Shown here in pieces: positions 23,647 to 32,050 of a stretch of DNA of 62,438 nucleotides (its first letter is position 1; every line of letters begins with the position of its first letter). Below the pieces are notes generated by a model. That model ran no database searches, was not told the DNA's origin, and worked only from the letters and a program-made list of their open reading frames with translations. This stretch comes from Actinomycetota bacterium (GTDB lineage Bacteria > Actinomycetota > Thermoleophilia > Solirubrobacterales > Solirubrobacteraceae): assembly GCA_005883215.1 (NCBI GenBank), contig VAYS01000017.1:1-62438 (forward strand). Reading direction: 5' to 3'. Both the position numbers and the translations under genes were made by a program.

Positions 23647-24468
23647 ATGTATGGCGTGACGCAGTTCCGCGAGCTGAAAACAGCCCATCGCGCGGTTCCC
23701 GACGACTACATGGCCTATGTGGGGCCGGCCGTCGATTACGACCTGCTCGGTGCCGCGCAATTCAGCCTGCTCGTTGCCCTTGGGCTGCGCCACCATCACG
23801 CCCTGCTCGACTATGGATGCGGGTCTCTGCGCGCGGGAAGATTTCTTCTCCCGTTTCTCGACCCTGGTCACTATTACGGCTTGGAGCCAAATACGTGGTT
23901 GCTCGAGGCCGCTCTCGACCGACAGTTGGGTCGGGACATGCTGGATATCAAGCAGCCGACGTTCCTCAGTCACGACTCCTTTGGCACCGGCGAGTTCGGG
24001 CGGCGATTCGACTACATCCTGGCGCACTCGATCCTCAGTCACACCGGGCCGGGGCTTATCGATCGGGTGCTTTCACAAATCGTCGCCGGCCTCGCCGACG
24101 ATGGGCTGGCGTTGGTAACCGTATGCCAAGCTAGATGGCCCAGGCGCTCAGAGGCAAAATCGCACGGCTGGGTGTATCCCGAGGCAGTGTGGTACCGAGC
24201 TTCGGACGTGCGTGCTCGAGCCCGAGCAGCCGGTTTTCATTCGGTGGCCCTGCGCTGGCGACACCCGCGGCAGCGGTGGTACGCGTTGGCCCACCACCCG
24301 GCCCGTCTCCCATCGGCGCGCCAGCGACTTATGGCCGGAACCTACCCGCGGGCCAGCCTCAGGAAGACCGCCGGGCGCCAAGTCATCGAGCGGTGCCCGC
24401 CCCACATATGGGAACGCGTGCTGGCAATTCGTTGGAGGCGCGGTCGGGGGCGCACAGCCGGTTCCTAG
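23647..24468 (+). CDS. Class I SAM-dependent methyltransferase
   Basis: 273 residues. Motif I is LLDYGCGSLRAGRFLLPFL, followed by HYYGLEPNTWLLEAAL (acidic ribose contact), FDYILAHSILSHTGPGLIDR and IVAGLADDGLALVTVC. This group, with a Y/D-YGCGSLR motif, occurs in polysaccharide and peptide clusters. The ATG is chosen where conserved sequence starts (MYGVTQFRELKTAH); the open frame further upstream is antisense to the GT2 gene. A weak GGTGAG lies just before it. The substrate is unknown; a sugar O-methyl group is a reasonable guess. Confidence 0.72.
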   Translation: MYGVTQFRELKTAHRAVPDDYMAYVGPAVDYDLLGAAQFSLLVALGLRHHHALLDYGCGSLRAGRFLLPFLDPGHYYGLEPNTWLLEAALDRQLGRDMLDIKQPTFLSHDSFGTGEFGRRFDYILAHSILSHTGPGLIDRVLSQIVAGLADDGLALVTVCQARWPRRSEAKSHGWVYPEAVWYRASDVRARARAAGFHSVALRWRHPRQRWYALAHHPARLPSARQRLMAGTYPRASLRKTAGRQVIERCPPHIWERVLAIRWRRGRGRTAGS

Positions 24469-24545
24469 GCAGCGGCGCTCGCTTGCACACTATCCTGCGG
24501 CTCTTGCCTAGGAGCGCGGCATCTCAGCGTCTGCGGGAGCTGCGG

Positions 24546-25274
24546 GTGCCTTCGTCCTATCCCGCGCCTAATCCAACTCCGGGGTTGTCGATCCGCGGCG
24601 TGCGCAAGCACTATCGGAACTCTGAGGTGCTCGGCGGGGTTGATCTGGAGATCGCTCCCGGAGAAGTCGTCGCGCTGCTAGGACCAAATGGCGCAGGGAA
24701 GAGCACGCTGTTGCGCATCATCGTGGGCACTGTCGCCGCCAACGCGGGGGATGTCATTATCGGCGGCCACGACATGCGGCGCGATCCGCTCGCTGCACGG
24801 GCTGCGGTCTCTTGGGTACTCGGCGATGAGCACGGTTGGTACTGGCGGCTCACCGGGATCGAGAATCTCACGTTCTTCGGCATGCTGCGAGGAATGGATC
24901 ACTCAGCTGCCCGCGCACGCGCAAGGGCCGAGCTCGAGCACCAGGATCTGGAGCATGCCGCCAATCAACGCCTGGGCGAGTATTCGACGGGAATGCGTGC
25001 GCGCTTGGCTCTTGCCCGGGCAAACCTGATCCCCACGGCAGCCATGGTCCTCGACGAGCCCGGACGGGGCCTCGACGCGCCGGCGAACGAACGCCTTGTG
25101 GCTTTCCTCAGGAGCCTCGAGAGCACCGCTGTCCTCGTGGTGACGCACGATCTGGAGATGGCTTCTCGCATCGCCGGGCGATCACTGGTCCTACGCGAAG
25201 GGGTTGTGCGAGAGCAATTCGCAGGCGGCACGCCAGCCGAGATCCTGGCGACAGGGCTGGTGGACGGCCCATGA
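24546..25274 (+). CDS. ABC transporter ATP-binding protein
   Basis: A 242-residue nucleotide-binding domain: Walker A GPNGAGKST near 46-53, signature EYSTGMRARLALARA, Walker B AAMVLDEPGRGLD and H-loop VTHDLEMA. It lacks the C-terminal carbohydrate-binding extension of Wzt proteins. The GTG is chosen because GGGAG stands seven bases before it and homology starts at LSIRGVRKHY; the frame is open far upstream over the methyltransferase gene. It overlaps the permease gene by ATGA, so the two form an exporter. Given the context it may export a glycan or lipid-linked saccharide. Confidence 0.88.
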   Translation: MPSSYPAPNPTPGLSIRGVRKHYRNSEVLGGVDLEIAPGEVVALLGPNGAGKSTLLRIIVGTVAANAGDVIIGGHDMRRDPLAARAAVSWVLGDEHGWYWRLTGIENLTFFGMLRGMDHSAARARARAELEHQDLEHAANQRLGEYSTGMRARLALARANLIPTAAMVLDEPGRGLDAPANERLVAFLRSLESTAVLVVTHDLEMASRIAGRSLVLREGVVREQFAGGTPAEILATGLVDGP

Positions 25275-26059
25275 ACTCTCGGCTCGCGGGGGCACTGGTC
25301 TGGCGCGACTTCCGGATCGAGCTCTCGTATCGAGTCCCGTGGATGCTGGACGCGATCGGGCTGGTGTCCGTGCTGGCGATCTACTTCTACATCGTGCGCT
25401 TCACCCGGGCGCTGGCTCCTGGAGCCAATAACTTCTTTACCTACATCGTTCCGGGGCTGGCGCTGATTCGCTTTCAACTCGGACTCGGACGCACCCTGGC
25501 TTCGATGGATCGCGAGCAGTCGTCCGGAACGCTGGAGCTGCTGATCAGCTCACCTGTACGGGCGTGGGCGGTGGTGGCCGCCGCGAGCCTGTACGAACTC
25601 TCACGCAGCCTGGTCATGGCCTTAATCGCCCTTGCGCTGGGACGATGGCTGTTTGGCGCCGGCCTAACACTTGGACCGCGGTCTTGGCCAGCACTCGGGT
25701 TCGGGCTGGTTGGTGCTGCCGCGTTCTACCTTGCACTGACCGGGGTCACATGCGCGGTGCTGATTGCGTTCAAGCAGGGGCTACCCGTCGCGGGGGTGCT
25801 TGGGGCGGTCCTCCCGGTCATCTCCGGGATCTACTTTTCGCCGCACGTCTTGCCGGCCTTTCTTCATAGCCTGACCAACATCTTCCCACTCTCGCTCGCC
25901 GTGCAGGTGGTCCGGGCGGGCGTGGTGGCCGGGAGCTTCCCGGTAGGGAAAACAGTGGTGATGCTCGCGACCTCATTCGCCTGCCTCCCGCTGTCGGCCA
26001 TCGCGATTCATGCCGCTGTGGCCCGAGCCCGCAGGCTGGGTACCCTCGGCCAGTACTGA
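25271..26059 (+). CDS. ABC-2 type permease
   Basis: 262 residues with six hydrophobic segments, in the ABC-2 (Wzm/drug/lipid exporter) layout: GALVWRDFRIELSYRVPWMLD before TM1, ASMDREQSSGTLELLISSPVR as the conserved cytoplasmic segment between TM2 and TM3, and SGIYFSPHVLPAFLHSLTNIFPLS before the last helices. The start ATG overlaps the stop of the ATPase gene. It forms a homodimeric channel with the ATPase. The REQSSGTLE motif is also common in daunorubicin- and lipid-type exporters, so the cargo is not certain. The next glycosyltransferase starts six bases later. Confidence 0.85.
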   Translation: MNSRLAGALVWRDFRIELSYRVPWMLDAIGLVSVLAIYFYIVRFTRALAPGANNFFTYIVPGLALIRFQLGLGRTLASMDREQSSGTLELLISSPVRAWAVVAAASLYELSRSLVMALIALALGRWLFGAGLTLGPRSWPALGFGLVGAAAFYLALTGVTCAVLIAFKQGLPVAGVLGAVLPVISGIYFSPHVLPAFLHSLTNIFPLSLAVQVVRAGVVAGSFPVGKTVVMLATSFACLPLSAIAIHAAVARARRLGTLGQY

Positions 26060-26064
26060 CCGGA

Positions 26065-27246
26065 GTGCTGACTGGTCGCGACATCGTCCTGATCGCGAGC
26101 ATCGATTGGGAGCCGCTGTGGCAGAGCCATCACGAGGTCGCTACGCGGCTGGCCGACGCTGGGAATCGAGTTCTGTTCGTGGAGAACACGGGGATCCGGA
26201 TGCCCACGGTCTCTGACACGTCGCGGGTGGCGAAGCGGGTCCACAGGTGGACGCGCTCTGTCCGCGAGCCCGGTCAGGTTCGACCGAACTTGTGGGTGTA
26301 TGCCCCAGCAGTGCTCCCGCCGTTTGAACCGCCAGGCATCCGCAGGCTGAATCGCGCTCTGTTCCTGCCAGCGATCTCGCGCGTGGCACGTCGGCTCGGC
26401 TTCGTGGACCCGATCATCTGGACCTGGCTTCCGACCGATACGGCCGTGGACCTCAGCCGGCAACTCCGAGGGCCGCGATCCGTCCTCATCTACTTCGACA
26501 TCGCCGATTTTTCATCGCTCGCGCGCCGCTCGGCGAGCCTTGCGGCCTCCGAGGTGGAGCTCCTTCGCGAGTGCGATCTGGTGCTGGCGTACGACGAGGC
26601 GAGCCAGCGGCGGGCCCAACAGTTCGCGCAAAGAGTGGAGCGGGTCCCGCCGCTGGTCAACCTCACGCGCTTCTCCCTGGCGCCAGTAAGGGCTCGGCTG
26701 CCTGACCGGCCGCTGATTGGCTACATCGGCGGCCTACATCGATTTCTCGACCTCCAGCTGATCGCGGAGTCGGCACGCAGTCGACCGCAATGGGACTGGA
26801 GGCTCATCGGCCCTCACCAGACCGACCTGTCCCAACTCGCTGGCCTGAGCAACGTACGGCTCGACGGTGCCCGAGATCACTCAGAGCTTCCCGCCCTGGT
26901 CGCCCAATTCGACGTTGGTGTGGTGCCGTACCGCGTGGCGGCGGATACCCGGTCCCTCGCCCCAACCAAGATCAACGAGTACCTAGCTGCCGGGAAGCCA
27001 GTGGCCGCTATTGAGCTTCCTTGGGTAAAGGAGTTTCAGGCTCGGCATCACGTGCTCGAGGTCTCTCCCGCGTCGGTCGAGCTGTTCATCACAGCCTGTG
27101 AGCGGGCCCTCCGATCGAGCGTTGATCCCGCGGCGGCGAAGCGACGAAGGCAGGTGGCTGCAGAGTCCGCGTGGGAGACACGGCTCGAGTCGATCTCGGC
27201 GATCGTGGAGGAGATCGTCCGAGAAAAGGAGGTTCGGGATCCCTGA
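26065..27246 (+). CDS. GT4-like glycosyltransferase
   Basis: A 393-residue GT-B protein: DIVLIASIDWEPLWQSHHEVATRLADAG, VLFVENTG, IIWTWLPT and SVLIYFDIADF, then the donor half with PLIGYIGGLHRFLDLQLI, GVVPYRVAADTRSLAPTKINEYLAAGKPVA, whose KINEYLAAG replaces the E-x7-E motif. This pattern is typical of GT4-like enzymes of exopolysaccharide loci. The start is GTG, with GGAG just two bases before it, directly after the permease stop, so it belongs to the exporter operon. The stop codon lies in a near-perfect palindrome. Donor unknown. Confidence 0.78.
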   Translation: MLTGRDIVLIASIDWEPLWQSHHEVATRLADAGNRVLFVENTGIRMPTVSDTSRVAKRVHRWTRSVREPGQVRPNLWVYAPAVLPPFEPPGIRRLNRALFLPAISRVARRLGFVDPIIWTWLPTDTAVDLSRQLRGPRSVLIYFDIADFSSLARRSASLAASEVELLRECDLVLAYDEASQRRAQQFAQRVERVPPLVNLTRFSLAPVRARLPDRPLIGYIGGLHRFLDLQLIAESARSRPQWDWRLIGPHQTDLSQLAGLSNVRLDGARDHSELPALVAQFDVGVVPYRVAADTRSLAPTKINEYLAAGKPVAAIELPWVKEFQARHHVLEVSPASVELFITACERALRSSVDPAAAKRRRQVAAESAWETRLESISAIVEEIVREKEVRDP

Positions 27247-27251
27247 ACCTC
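27229..27251 (+). terminator. Candidate terminator hairpin over the GT4 stop codon
   Basis: A ten-pair stem with one G-T pair and a three-base loop (GAGGTTCGGG and CCCTGAACCTC arms) contains the stop codon. There is no T-run. The following 230 bases up to the end of the epimerase gene hold only shadow frames and nothing else recognisable. Confidence 0.42.
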
Positions 27252-27484
27252 GCGGCCGGAACGGCGCCTGCGCTTCGCATGCGGCTCCGATTCCGACTTA
27301 GCGTACGCGCCCGGGGGTCCGATCCGAGCGCCGCGACCTGCTGCCTTGGACTTCGAGAGTCGACGTCGAAGTCGGCTGTGTCGTTGACGTTCGTCGAGCG
27401 CACCCCCGTCGCGCTTTCCGAGGGGCGGTGCTCGAAGACGTCGAGCTGCACCGCTCACAGCGACGACTGCCCAACGTGCCGCCG

Positions 27485-28456
27485 CTACACGGGGACGGCC
27501 GTTCGATGCGAATCGACGACATCGCCGATGATGCCGTCTAGCCCCACTGTGGGTTCCCATCCAATCGCGCTATTAATCTTCCGCGTATCCGGGACACGCC
27601 GGTGCATGTCCTCAAAGCCGTCTTCATACGCCTCGTCATAGGGGATGAACGCGATCTCCGATTCGGTGCTGCATTCCCGGATCACCCGATGGGCAAGGTC
27701 AAGGATCGACACTTCCTCCGAGCTACCCACGTTGAACACCTCGCCACGCGCCTCCTCGTTGAGCATTAGATCTGCCAGCGCCCGCGTTACGTCCTGTACG
27801 TGACAGAAGCAACGGCGCTGCTCGCCGGTCCCGTAGACCGTCAGCGCCTGATCCGCGAGCGCCTGGCGGACGAAGCGAGGGATGACCATGCCGTAGCGCC
27901 CGGTCTGGCGAGGTCCGACCGTGTTGAATAGACGCGCGACGACGATCGGAAGCTTGCGCTCCTTCCAGTAGGCGATGGCGAGGAACTCGTCGACGGCCTT
28001 TGAGCACGCATATGCCCAACGGCCGACGCTGGTCGCCCCGAGCGTGAGATCGCCCTCCTCGCGGAAGGGCAGGGCATCGCTCTTGCCGTAGACCTCGCTG
28101 GTCGATGCGATCAGCACAGGCTTCTTCTTCTTGCTCGCCTGGGCTAGCACCACCTCGGTGCAGTGCACGTTGGTCTCGATGGTCCGCACTGGGCTCTCGA
28201 CGATCAGCTCTACGCCCACGGCCGCGGCCAGGTGGTAGACGACATCGGCGTCGTCGACGAGTTCCGCCACGAGTCTCGAGCTCGCGGCAGTGTCGATTGT
28301 GTACTCGAAGGCAGGATGGGACTTCAGATGCCGAATGTTGTCCATGCTCCCGGTCGAGAGGTCGTCGAGGACGTGGACGCGGTGGCCCCGCCCCAGCAGC
28401 TCGTCGCTCAGATGCGAGCCGATGAAACCAGCCCCGCCGGTGATCAGGTAGCGCAT
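27485..28456 (-). CDS. NAD-dependent epimerase/dehydratase (nucleotide-sugar SDR)
   Basis: A 323-residue extended SDR: NAD loop TGGAGFIGSHLSDELL, VYHLAAAVGVELIVESP, IASTSEVYGKSD, catalytic YACSKAVDEFLA (Tyr and Lys), VARLFNTVGPRQTGRYGMVIPRFV and EVFNVGSSEEVSI. The GRWAYACSK and GPRQTGRYGMV blocks are closest to UDP-glucuronate decarboxylase and related 4,6-dehydratases, rather than GalE. It supplies an activated sugar (a pentose or 6-deoxy sugar) to the glycan pathway. A GAGGGCGG ribosome site precedes the ATG. It faces the second epimerase gene across a 240-base divergent region. Confidence 0.84.
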   Translation of the reverse strand: MRYLITGGAGFIGSHLSDELLGRGHRVHVLDDLSTGSMDNIRHLKSHPAFEYTIDTAASSRLVAELVDDADVVYHLAAAVGVELIVESPVRTIETNVHCTEVVLAQASKKKKPVLIASTSEVYGKSDALPFREEGDLTLGATSVGRWAYACSKAVDEFLAIAYWKERKLPIVVARLFNTVGPRQTGRYGMVIPRFVRQALADQALTVYGTGEQRRCFCHVQDVTRALADLMLNEEARGEVFNVGSSEEVSILDLAHRVIRECSTESEIAFIPYDEAYEDGFEDMHRRVPDTRKINSAIGWEPTVGLDGIIGDVVDSHRTAVPV

Positions 28457-28698
28457 TGATCCGCCCTCGCGATTCGGCCCATTCAGGGCGCACAGACTAG
28501 CCGGCCTGGCAGGTCCAGCGTCAAGACCCCGTTATCGACCCGAGCCCATCGCCGAAACGTCTCCAGGGCCACCTGCGTCAGGGCGCCGACGCGAGCGCCG
28601 GCCCGCTCGAGCTTCTGAAGTACTATCGGCCGCCTGCGCGGCCGGTCTGCCAGACGACGCTGGCTCTCCGGGCGAAATCCGAGGAGGGCACATCACGG

Positions 28699-29661
28699 AT
28701 GAAGATCCTGGTTACCGGAGGCGGAGGTTTCATCGGCTCCCACCTGGCCGAGGAGCTGGTCCGCGAGGGTCACGACGTCCGCGTCCTGGACAACTTCTCC
28801 ACGGGCCGGCGCTCAAATCTGGCCCGCCTGGTCGACGACCTCGAGATCATCGAGGGCGACATCCAGAGCTATGAGCGGGCATTCCACGCCGTCCGCGGCT
28901 GCGAGGTCGTGCTCCACCAGGCCGCGCTTCCGTCGGTCCCGCGGTCTGTGCAGGATCCCCTGACGAGCCATGCCTCCAATGTCACGGGGCTGCTGAACGT
29001 CCTGCTCGCGGCCCGGGACACTGGGGTCTCGCGAGTGGTCTATGCCTCTTCCTCCTCCGTGTACGGCGCCAACCCCGAGCTGCCCAAGCGGGAGAGCATG
29101 TCGGCGGAGCCGATCTCCCCCTACGCCGTGTCCAAGCTCGCCGGCGAGGGCTACTGCCGCAGCTTCGGCGAGGTCTATGGCCTCGAGACCGTCGCCCTGC
29201 GGTACTTCAACGTCTTCGGGCCGCGGCAAGACCCCCGCTCCCAATACGCCGCGGTGATACCCAACTTCATCACCCTGCTTTTGAACGGCCGGCCCCCGCA
29301 GGTGTTTGGCGATGGAGAGCAGTCCCGGGACTTCACCTTTGTGGACAACGTCGTCCGGGCGAACGCCTTGGCCATGCGTGCCGACCACGCAGCGGGCGGT
29401 CTCTACAACATTGCGTGTGGCGAGAACGTCACCCTCAACCGGCTGATATCGGAGCTCCAAGACCTGCTCGAGACGGATCTCGAGCCCATCAGTCACGACC
29501 CCCGGCCAGGCGATGTTCCGCATTCGTTCGCCGATATCACGGCGGCACGGCGAGATCTTGGCTTCAGCCCGCTCATCGAGCTACGCGAGGGCCTCGTTCG
29601 GACCATCGATCACTTTCGCAATGAGCTCGCACTTCAGGACCGCCTGGTGCCGAGCACATGA
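28699..29661 (+). CDS. UDP-sugar 4-epimerase (WbpP/Gne-like SDR)
   Basis: A 320-residue SDR: TGGGGFIGSHLAEELV, LHQAALPSVPRSVQDPLTSHASNV, YASSSSVYGANPELPK, YAVSKLAGEGYCRSF, LRYFNVFGPRQDPRSQYAAVIPNF and PPQVFGDGEQSRDFTFVDNVV. The AALPSVPRSVxDP block is typical of UDP-GlcNAc 4-epimerases of the WbpP type, which interconvert GlcNAc and GalNAc (or their uronic acids). It overlaps the WecA-like gene by ATGA, so the substrate sugar and the initiating transferase are made together. Upstream a TACTAT box near 28620 could be the -10 of a leadered transcript. Confidence 0.86.
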   Translation: MKILVTGGGGFIGSHLAEELVREGHDVRVLDNFSTGRRSNLARLVDDLEIIEGDIQSYERAFHAVRGCEVVLHQAALPSVPRSVQDPLTSHASNVTGLLNVLLAARDTGVSRVVYASSSSVYGANPELPKRESMSAEPISPYAVSKLAGEGYCRSFGEVYGLETVALRYFNVFGPRQDPRSQYAAVIPNFITLLLNGRPPQVFGDGEQSRDFTFVDNVVRANALAMRADHAAGGLYNIACGENVTLNRLISELQDLLETDLEPISHDPRPGDVPHSFADITAARRDLGFSPLIELREGLVRTIDHFRNELALQDRLVPST

Positions 29662-30797
29662 CCGGCATACCCGCGCTCGCGTGGGCACTCGCTGCTCCTG
29701 CCGCTGGCGTCTACCTGCTGGCGCCGATGGTAATCGGATTAGCTTGGCGAACCGGATTCCTTGACCACCCGGTGGGCTACAAGCGCCACCTCAGTCCCAC
29801 TCCTCTCCTCGGTGGCAGTCTCGTCTTCGCCGGCTTCGTGGTGGCGCTGATCCCGCTCGCCGGCACCTACGGCAAGCTCGCGCTGATCCCAGCTGGCGCG
29901 GCGGTTCTCTGGATGATCGGAACACGCGACGATCGCCGGCCGGTGGCTCCCGCCTGGCGGCTACTCGCCGAGCTGGTCTTAGCCGCCGGCCTGGTGGAGA
30001 GCGGGCTCGGATGGCACTTCTTGGGGTCCGACGTGTTGAACCTACTCCTGACGGCGCTGTGGATCATCGGCGTGGTCAACGCGGTAAACCTGCTCGACAA
30101 TATCGACGGGGCGGCGGCCACTGTGGGTGGCGTTGGCTCGGCTGGGATCTGCGCCTTCGCAGTGGCTCATGGCGACTACGGAATCGGCGCGATGAGCCTC
30201 GCCCTCTCTGGAGCGTGCCTCGGCTTCCTGCCCCATAACCTTGCGCGCCCATCCCGCATCTTCCTGGGCGACGGAGGAAGCATGCCGATGGGCTTCCTGC
30301 TCGCAGCCTTGGCGATGAATGCCGTCGACCGCCACATCAGCAACGCCACCGCGCTGCTCGCCGCCGGGCTGCTCATAGGCCTACCGATCCTGGACACCTC
30401 GCTCGTCGTCGTCTCCCGGCTCCGCCGGCGGCTATCCATCTTGACCGCCGGCCGCGATCACCTGACCCATCGGCTGCTTTTCCGACTGGGCTCGGCGCGC
30501 CGAGTCGCGCTTGCGCTGGCAGTCGGGCAGGCCCTGCTGGCGGGGCTGGCAATCGTCGGCGATCAGGCGGGGGGTGGCGCCCTGCCCGCGATCAGCACTG
30601 CGGTTCTCGTGCAGGGCTTGCTGGCGATCCTGGTGCTCGAGACCGCCGCTTGGGCTCGAAAGGCGTTTACCGGCTCAGGGTCAGAGGCGAGCCTCAGCGC
30701 TGAGCGCCCAGCGGAAGCCGAGCTGTCGGCGCCGGCATCGACGAGTACGTCGGAACTCGCGCCGGCACTGGAGGCCGGCGTCGGACGGGGACGGTGA
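29658..30797 (+). CDS. WecA/MraY-family polyprenyl-phosphate sugar-1-phosphate transferase
   Basis: A 379-residue membrane protein with about ten TM helices. Motifs: DHPVGYKRHLSPTPLLGGS near 36-53, GTRDDRRPVAP (Asp pair near 91), NAVNLLDNIDG near 141-151, FLGDGGSMPMGFLL near 202-215 and GRDHLTHRLL near 265-274 as the His motif. Such enzymes put HexNAc-1-phosphate on polyprenyl phosphate and thereby start O-antigen-like or teichoic-acid-like polymers. The last 55 residues are an Ala/Ser/Glu-rich tail. It is coupled to the epimerase gene before and a GT4 gene after through 4-base overlaps, the natural order for initiation and first extension. Confidence 0.9.
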   Translation: MTGIPALAWALAAPAAGVYLLAPMVIGLAWRTGFLDHPVGYKRHLSPTPLLGGSLVFAGFVVALIPLAGTYGKLALIPAGAAVLWMIGTRDDRRPVAPAWRLLAELVLAAGLVESGLGWHFLGSDVLNLLLTALWIIGVVNAVNLLDNIDGAAATVGGVGSAGICAFAVAHGDYGIGAMSLALSGACLGFLPHNLARPSRIFLGDGGSMPMGFLLAALAMNAVDRHISNATALLAAGLLIGLPILDTSLVVVSRLRRRLSILTAGRDHLTHRLLFRLGSARRVALALAVGQALLAGLAIVGDQAGGGALPAISTAVLVQGLLAILVLETAAWARKAFTGSGSEASLSAERPAEAELSAPASTSTSELAPALEAGVGRGR

Positions 30798-32035
30798 CCG
30801 CCTGTCCTTCCGGACGCGTGCACGTACTGCGCGTCATATCGAGACTGAACATAGGTGGACCGGCAATTCAGGCGATCTCGCTCACGAGGCTCCTCGAACC
30901 CCGCGGCTACGCCACGACGCTGGTTCGCGGTGTCGAGGAGCCCGACGAGGGCAATATGGACTCCCTGGCCCAGGAACTTGGCGTCCAGCCCTTACGCGTT
31001 CGGTCATTGCGACGCAAGCCCGGCTTGCATGACCTCCTGGCAGTCGTGGCGCTGACACGGCTCGTCTGGAGGCTCCGACCGGCGGTGGTCCATACTCACG
31101 CGGCCAAGGGGGGGGCCATCGGGCGGCTAGCCTCCCTCCTTGCACCCGGGCGGCGTAGGCGCGTAGTCGTCCACACCTACCACGGGCATTCGCTTACCGG
31201 CTACTTCTCCTCGGGCGCGACCAAGCTCTACCTGGCGATCGAGCGGTTCCTTGGTCGCCGCACTGATCGGCTGATCGCCGTCTCCGAACAGGTGCGTGAC
31301 GATCTGGTCCGGTTGGGTGTAGCCCCCACCGAGCAGTTCGAGATCGTTCCTCTCGGCCTGGATCTATCGCGTTTCGACGTCCCCGATGATGAGCGTCTGC
31401 GCCGTCGGGCGGCGCTGAGACGTCAGCTCGGGATCCCGCCCGACGCGGCCGTGGTGACGGTCATCGCCAGGCTCGTCCCGATAAAGCGGCTCGATCGGTT
31501 CCTCCGGGTCGCGACCCAACTCAATTCCGAGCGGTCGGAGATGCGCTTCGTAGTAGTGGGCGATGGCGAACAGCGCGAAGAGCTCCACCACTCCCCCGAG
31601 GCCCAGCGCTTGGGAGACAGGCTGATCTGGACGGGCTTTCGCAGTGACATCCCAGATGTCTGCTTCGCTAGCGATGTCGTCATCCTGACCTCCGACAACG
31701 AGGGCACCCCGGTCAGCCTCATAGAGGCCCAGGCGGCCGGGACGCCGACCGTGGGCACGCGGGTTGGCGGGGTTGAAGCGGTCCTCGAAGGCCCGGGCAA
31801 CGGATCGGTCGCCTCCCCCGACGACGAGCTGGGTCTTGCCGATGCGGTCAGACGCATACTCGACGATGCTCCCAGCGCTGGTGCGATGGCGCGCAGAGCG
31901 AAGCGCCGCACGATGAGCACCTTCACCGTCGATCGCCTGGTGAACGATATCGACTCGCTCTACTCGAACCTGCTCTCAAAGCGAGCGGCAGGAGCCATCC
32001 TGGACAGGGCAAGCGCAGCAGTGGAGCGCTGCTAG
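30794..32035 (+). CDS. GT4-family glycosyltransferase
   Basis: A 413-residue GT-B enzyme: VLRVISRLNIGGPAIQAISLTRLL, VVHTHAAKGGAIGRLA, VVHTYHGHSLTGYFSS, IVPLGLDLSRF, VVTVIARLVPIKRLDRFL and VILTSDNEGTPVSLIEAQAAGTPTVGTRVGGV with the donor-binding glutamates. The H-x-HSLTGYF acceptor block is typical of enzymes that add the second sugar to a polyprenyl-PP-HexNAc. The GTG overlaps the end of the WecA-like gene, so it probably makes the second step of the same lipid-linked saccharide. The stop is followed at 16 bases by the next gene. Confidence 0.85.
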   Translation: MTACPSGRVHVLRVISRLNIGGPAIQAISLTRLLEPRGYATTLVRGVEEPDEGNMDSLAQELGVQPLRVRSLRRKPGLHDLLAVVALTRLVWRLRPAVVHTHAAKGGAIGRLASLLAPGRRRRVVVHTYHGHSLTGYFSSGATKLYLAIERFLGRRTDRLIAVSEQVRDDLVRLGVAPTEQFEIVPLGLDLSRFDVPDDERLRRRAALRRQLGIPPDAAVVTVIARLVPIKRLDRFLRVATQLNSERSEMRFVVVGDGEQREELHHSPEAQRLGDRLIWTGFRSDIPDVCFASDVVILTSDNEGTPVSLIEAQAAGTPTVGTRVGGVEAVLEGPGNGSVASPDDELGLADAVRRILDDAPSAGAMARRAKRRTMSTFTVDRLVNDIDSLYSNLLSKRAAGAILDRASAAVERC

Positions 32036-32050
32036 TTTCCTCGCCTCCTC

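Noticed and set aside
27089..27451. A reverse frame starting VQLDVFEHRPSE between two convergent genes
   Set aside because: It ends inside the GT4 gene as antisense, has no family signature and no ribosome site.
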